From: Branchiostoma lanceolatum
Taxonomy: Eukaryota > Chordata > Leptocardii > Amphioxiformes > Branchiostomatidae
Length of the DNA stretch: 64,000 nt
Direction: 5' to 3'
Assembly: GCF_035083965.1 (NCBI RefSeq)
Contig: NC_089727.1
Coordinates: 22,105,769-22,169,768 of the forward strand
Below, in pieces: positions 60,769 through 64,000 of the stretch. Each line of letters opens with the position of its first letter. Position 1 is the stretch's first letter. The translations under genes and the position numbers were made by a program. Under the pieces are notes generated by a model that saw only the letters and a list, made by a program, of their open reading frames with translations, did not search any database and was not told the origin of the DNA.

Positions 60769-63531
60769 GAAAGAAAGAAATAGTTAGGTTACATTGTCAG
60801 ATTAAGAGTCAATGGAAATTCGTTAGAAACATCTCCTTATTCAGCTATCAGCTTTCATCGCGTTTGAGGATGCTGGAAGAGCAGCTAGGTGCAGTCCGTC
60901 AATAACTGTTACTAAATATAGGCATCATAGCGAATGCACCTGCCGTCTTCTAATGTTGTTCTTCTTGTTTCCCTAAGTGCCGTACTTAATAACCCTATTC
61001 AGATCGGACTTGTTAGGTCATCGACCTTTAGGTCATTTTCCTTATTCCCATGGGGAGGGATTTTGAGGCCCGCCTCGCGTAACTCTTACTTAAACTACTT
61101 GTCGCACGACCCCAGAATAATGTACAAATAAAATATAATTGCTATGAAAACCCATAATGATTTAGAATAATTAGTATAATTTATGAATATCAAACAATGA
61201 AAGTTATTATTAGATATGATGTAATCGATGTAAGAAAATGTGTGCGGTTTACCAATTAAACCTGAAAACTACTTTAGTCAAAGCGAAAGTGGAAAATGTT
61301 TGTAAAATGTGCCTGACAGAAACCCGTTGCCATGGCGACAAGGAAAAAACTAGTACCTGATGTAAATATTTTGAAATTCTTGTCAACTATCAAGGAAAAC
61401 AAAAATGCCCAATCAAAACACACGTGACAAATCTCTAACATACTTAATGTTTATATGTATCTCAATACGATATAATCATGTCTATTGCACATAGTACATA
61501 TTTTTGCGCACATTATATTCGATCCTTGAGAATGGTATAGTAATGATCAAAGAAACATTCTCACCAGAAAAAAAATGTAAGTTGCTTCACCTATTCCAAG
61601 ACTCCAAGAAATGTGTCCAGGTTAGGTCTGGTATCCCAGACTTTACCAACAGCACCAAACACTTCCTTTTAGCCTGCGGGACAAATTTAGACACTTGCCG
61701 AGACAACCTTCCCATCCTGGCAGTCTCAGCACTGGCCACTGCACGAAATGGCCTCGTTTCCCGGCGTATACGTACCGGTATTTTTCTGTATTTTTGTCGG
61801 ATACTGACGGATACTGACGGAAACAGGCGGATTCGTGTAAGGTATCAGACTTTTTCCGCACCAGCATATGGAATATTTCCGGAAGAATCCGAAAGTAAGG
61901 TATTTTCGACGAATACGGAGCCGTACACTGCACGGAAATGCCACCGATCCTGACGGATACGAACAGGAATTTTTCTGTATTTTTGGCGGATACTGACGGA
62001 TACAGGCGGATCCAACCTAACGGATCCGACTAAATGCGCAATGGAATATGGAATATTTCCGGAAGAATCCGAAAATAAGGAATTTTCGACGAATACGGAA
62101 CCGTACACTGTACGGAAATGCCACAGATCCTGACGGATGCGTACAGGGATTTTTCTGTATTTTGGTCGTATACTGACGGATACTGACGAATCCAACCTAA
62201 CGGATCCGAAAATTTCCGCACCGGGATCGGGAATATTTCCGGAGGAATCCGAAAATGAGTTTTTTTCGACGGATACGGAGCCGTACACTGTACGGAGATC
62301 CTGACGGATACGTACAGGAATTCTTCTATATTTTTTAAAAGAAAATGGCGGATACTGACGGATACAAGCGGACTGTGATCCGGAACCTCAGATCCGGAGG
62401 AATACAAAAATAGGAATTTTCGACGGATATGGGGCCTTACATTGCACGAAATTGCCCAAGATCCTGACAGATACGTACAGTATGTATTTGCCACGGATAC
62501 AGACTGATCCAACATACAGACTTTCTATAATCGTTGACATATTGTTACTCTGAGTATGTTTGTATTTGCCACGAATATGTACAAATCAAACACACAAAGT
62601 TTGATAGAATGGTTGATTATTCATAAATACGCGTGCATTCTTAATTTAACGATACCCAACACATTATTATTCAATGACAGGAAGTTTTGGGAAAGCCTGA
62701 ATGTAACATTATTTCATATTTCAACATATATGCATTTCTAAGTTCAAAAACTATCAAATACAATACGGAAGTTCTATGTGGCTAAATAATCCATTTCGTT
62801 TAAGACAGGCCGAGGGACATCCACATACTCAAAGCACCTCTGCATATGCAGGTTGATGTCGGTAAATTGGGGTTGTGTAAGCACAATTGGTATAAAATGT
62901 ATTACAATTAACAACCATCACATCATGGTGGTAATAATTACTGCTGTATAGTGCACTTGGACCAAATATTTCTACATGTTCTACATATTCTACTCAAGTA
63001 ATGAAAGCCTTTGTGGCCAGCTCTTCGTCTAAAAGATATCAGATACAATTAATTTCAAATACAGAGGTTGAAAATAGAAACTTCAAAGTAACATTATACT
63101 GTCTGAAAAACTCCCATGATGACACGCCACATTTTACACGTAAGTAGTAGTAGCTAACATTGAGGTGTACCGATGATGGACTTAAGCCTTACCAAAGGAG
63201 CCTGAGGTACTCTGAGCATCTGACAGCTAATTGCTTTGTTCCAAGCCAAGCTAAGGTCCTCACAACATGTGCTGCATTTGTGAAGGAAGTATCTGCCGAT
63301 GCTGTATAGGATATATATATAAAGGGAAACAATGACAAATATTAAACATATCACATAATCACATTTGTAAAAAATGAATCTGGCATCGTTTAATTGAATA
63401 CGTAAAACTTACATTCATAACTTGAATATGATATTGATCAAACATGTACAGCTATAACTGAATGCAATAATCACTGAAACACACTACTACCTCCACATAA
63501 GTTCCAGCTCACTATCCACAAACTGTGGGAC
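58778..63531 (-). CDS. Unrecognised minus-strand gene, partial set of exons
   Basis: Exons with matching splice signals are 63491-63531 (VPQFVDSELELMW, ends phase 2), 63193-63301 (SIGRYFLHKCSTCCEDLSLA, joins in phase), about 61589-61728 (RLSRQVSKFVPQAKRKCLVL to FLESWN, donor GTGAAG), and 58778-59134 (VAFPLGDLRKVWMFAQTHID, FLNDIINPVKAILVPSW, VMFLETFLSLFVMLNSDVF, donor GTGAGG). The first two are joined with confidence; the others are grouped only by strand and position. The last exon is Leu-rich and reads like helical repeat protein. I do not recognise the family. Repeats fill the gaps between exons, and the 5' and 3' ends were not found. Confidence 0.4.
59353..59592 (-). other. Candidate terminal exon, unrecognised
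   Basis: After an acceptor-like TTGTTGATTGCTTAG the frame reads EKATLYAFLNLIYSTTCPLC, EKIAPKRELIASNNSLPTF, IVPRGTKLTLKNGDDYGGG and RYFVVHILVILEYNGVQ, then a stop. The composition is strongly protein-like. It lies between exons of the unrecognised minus-strand gene and could be an alternative last exon or a separate gene; phase to neighbours was not established. Confidence 0.4.
60096..60199. repeat. 104-bp hairpin (ATCTCCAAGCAGATCTAACGGTTG ends)
   Basis: ATCTCCAAGCAGATCTAACG at 60096 is inverted at the right end (60199), and the pairing continues into GACC-ATA/TAC-GGTC. Its TCTGCTTGGAGAT end also occurs alone near 51900 and 55136. Confidence 0.75.
60443..60472. repeat. ATGT/(GT)n microsatellite
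   Basis: ATGTATGT units run into a pure GT tract. Confidence 0.9.
60501..61340. mobile_element. Foldback element with about 150-bp arms
   Basis: The left arm at 60501-60650 (TTGCCATGGCAACGGGTTTC, TAGTTTTCAGGTTT-ATTGGT, TTTCTTACATCGATTACGTC) is inverted at 61195-61340 with roughly one change in eight bases. The 540-bp loop holds a (GAAA)n tract and no gene. Confidence 0.75.
60655..60779. repeat. (GAAA)n microsatellite
   Basis: Tandem AAAG units with GAGA interruptions at both ends lie in the loop of the foldback element. Confidence 0.97.
61770..62480. repeat. GGATAC-rich satellite, about 180-bp unit, 3.5 copies
   Basis: TTTTTCTGTATTTT recurs at 61781, 61970, 62150 and (diverged) 62321. Each unit has TACTGACGGATAC stretches, a GGATCC-AACCTAAC block, GGAATATTTCCGGA-GAATCCG, TTTTCGAC-GATACGG and CCGTACACTG-ACGGA. 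The spacings are 189, 180 and 171 bases. The long minus-strand frames here are by-products of the repeat and are not called as genes. Confidence 0.85.
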
Positions 63532-63860
63532 CTTTGTGGGACAAATACTTATGACATTCTCTTCCGTTACAGGATATCTTTAATTATCTTTCCCTCAACC
63601 GCTTGCTATGTTGTATCTGAAACGTTAACCAGACACAAATGTCTGTTGACCATTGGCAAGAACGAACAAATTGAAAGCTATAAATTTCCTAGATCAAAGG
63701 GCAGTCCCTCTAAATGATGAATCGACTCCCTACCAACTTTACAAGGGGGAGGGGGCGACGAATATTGCATGCACGAAGAAGACTACTTCGCAATGCCGCG
63801 CGTTTTAGTTTACACCGAATCCCCTTCGACTCTCAAGTCACTAAAAATCACTGGTCGACC

Positions 63861-64000
63861 ATGGTAGACTCTGACGTTGCCATGTTAAGCACAGAGAGTG
63901 ATGAAACGCCGTTTTTGTCTCCGTGCTGTTCACCGACAAAACCGTTTCTCGCGCCTGACGTCATGACACGCAGTGTCTTGTGGGAGATTGGACACGAATC
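63861..64000 (+). CDS. Possible 5' end of a plus-strand gene (partial)
   Basis: The ATG at 63861 is in an ideal context (ACCATGG). The frame stays open to the window end (MVDSDVAMLSTESDETPFLS, then PCCSPTKPFLAPDVMTR). The surrounding 200 bases are CpG-richer than the flanks and include a palindromic TGACGTCA (CRE-like) at about 63957. The opposite strand is also open here, so the strand is uncertain. No family is recognised. Confidence 0.3.
   Translation, partial: MVDSDVAMLSTESDETPFLSPCCSPTKPFLAPDVMTRSVLWEIGHE

Noticed and set aside
61504..61744. Plus-strand reading KCKLLHLFQDSKKCVQVRSG
   Set aside because: The minus reading has an acceptor, a donor and consistent phase; the plus reading runs on into the satellite.
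61845..62515. Long minus-strand ORFs with repeated SVSIRPKYRKIPVRIRQD-like sequence
   Set aside because: They follow the period of the roughly 180-bp satellite; the frames exist only because the repeat lacks stops in one frame.

Overview
The window looks like animal nuclear DNA, most likely from an invertebrate deuterostome such as a lancelet (Branchiostoma). The reasons are small exons in AT-rich introns, very dense foldback and minisatellite repeats, a modular NIDO/vWD/ZP/SEA surface protein, and an LRR protein with a hydrophobic tail. The species assignment is inference. All gene models were built by hand from splice signals and reading-frame phase.

Region 1 (523-33017, minus strand) is one large gene, apparently complete from signal peptide to stop, with about 38 exons and roughly 2,010 codons. 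The order is: signal peptide, an unnamed Cys-containing N-terminal ectodomain, a Thr-rich linker, a NIDO domain, vWD-C8-TIL, two FN3 domains, a ZP domain ending in RRRR, two EGFs, a SEA domain with a GSVVV cleavage motif, a calcium-type EGF, one transmembrane helix, and a short tail with two YxN motifs. Thirty-six of its 37 junctions agree in phase. One ZP junction does not resolve. Its introns hold foldback elements, a LINE fragment, a broken ORF and SINE-like repeats.

Region 2 (25700-31598, plus strand, inside intron 3 of that gene) is a full-length tyrosine-recombinase retrotransposon with split direct repeats (A1-ORFs-B1-A2-B2). It encodes gag-like, RT/RNase H and recombinase ORFs. The gag and pol frames are one frame broken by a single UGA.

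Region 3 (33018-44284) is mostly non-coding. It has three diverged copies of a CCAAT/TATA-bearing unit, a LINE 3' fragment, a U2 snRNA 5' fragment with a fold-back, a dispersed repeat, and a GAGAGCGCC-rich inverted-repeat element.

Region 4 (44285-53823, minus strand) has a GLYAT-like acyltransferase gene, possibly broken, and a leucine-rich-repeat cell-surface protein whose first coding exon is only two codons long. The intron of the LRR gene carries a foldback/SINE composite and a (CT)n tract.

Region 5 (53937-64000) is repeat-dominated: a 2.1 kb inverted-repeat element, a 127-bp satellite, a roughly 180-bp GGATAC-rich satellite and a GAAA tract within a foldback. It also holds several phase-consistent minus-strand exons of an unrecognised gene (58778-63531) and, at the right edge, a possible plus-strand gene start.
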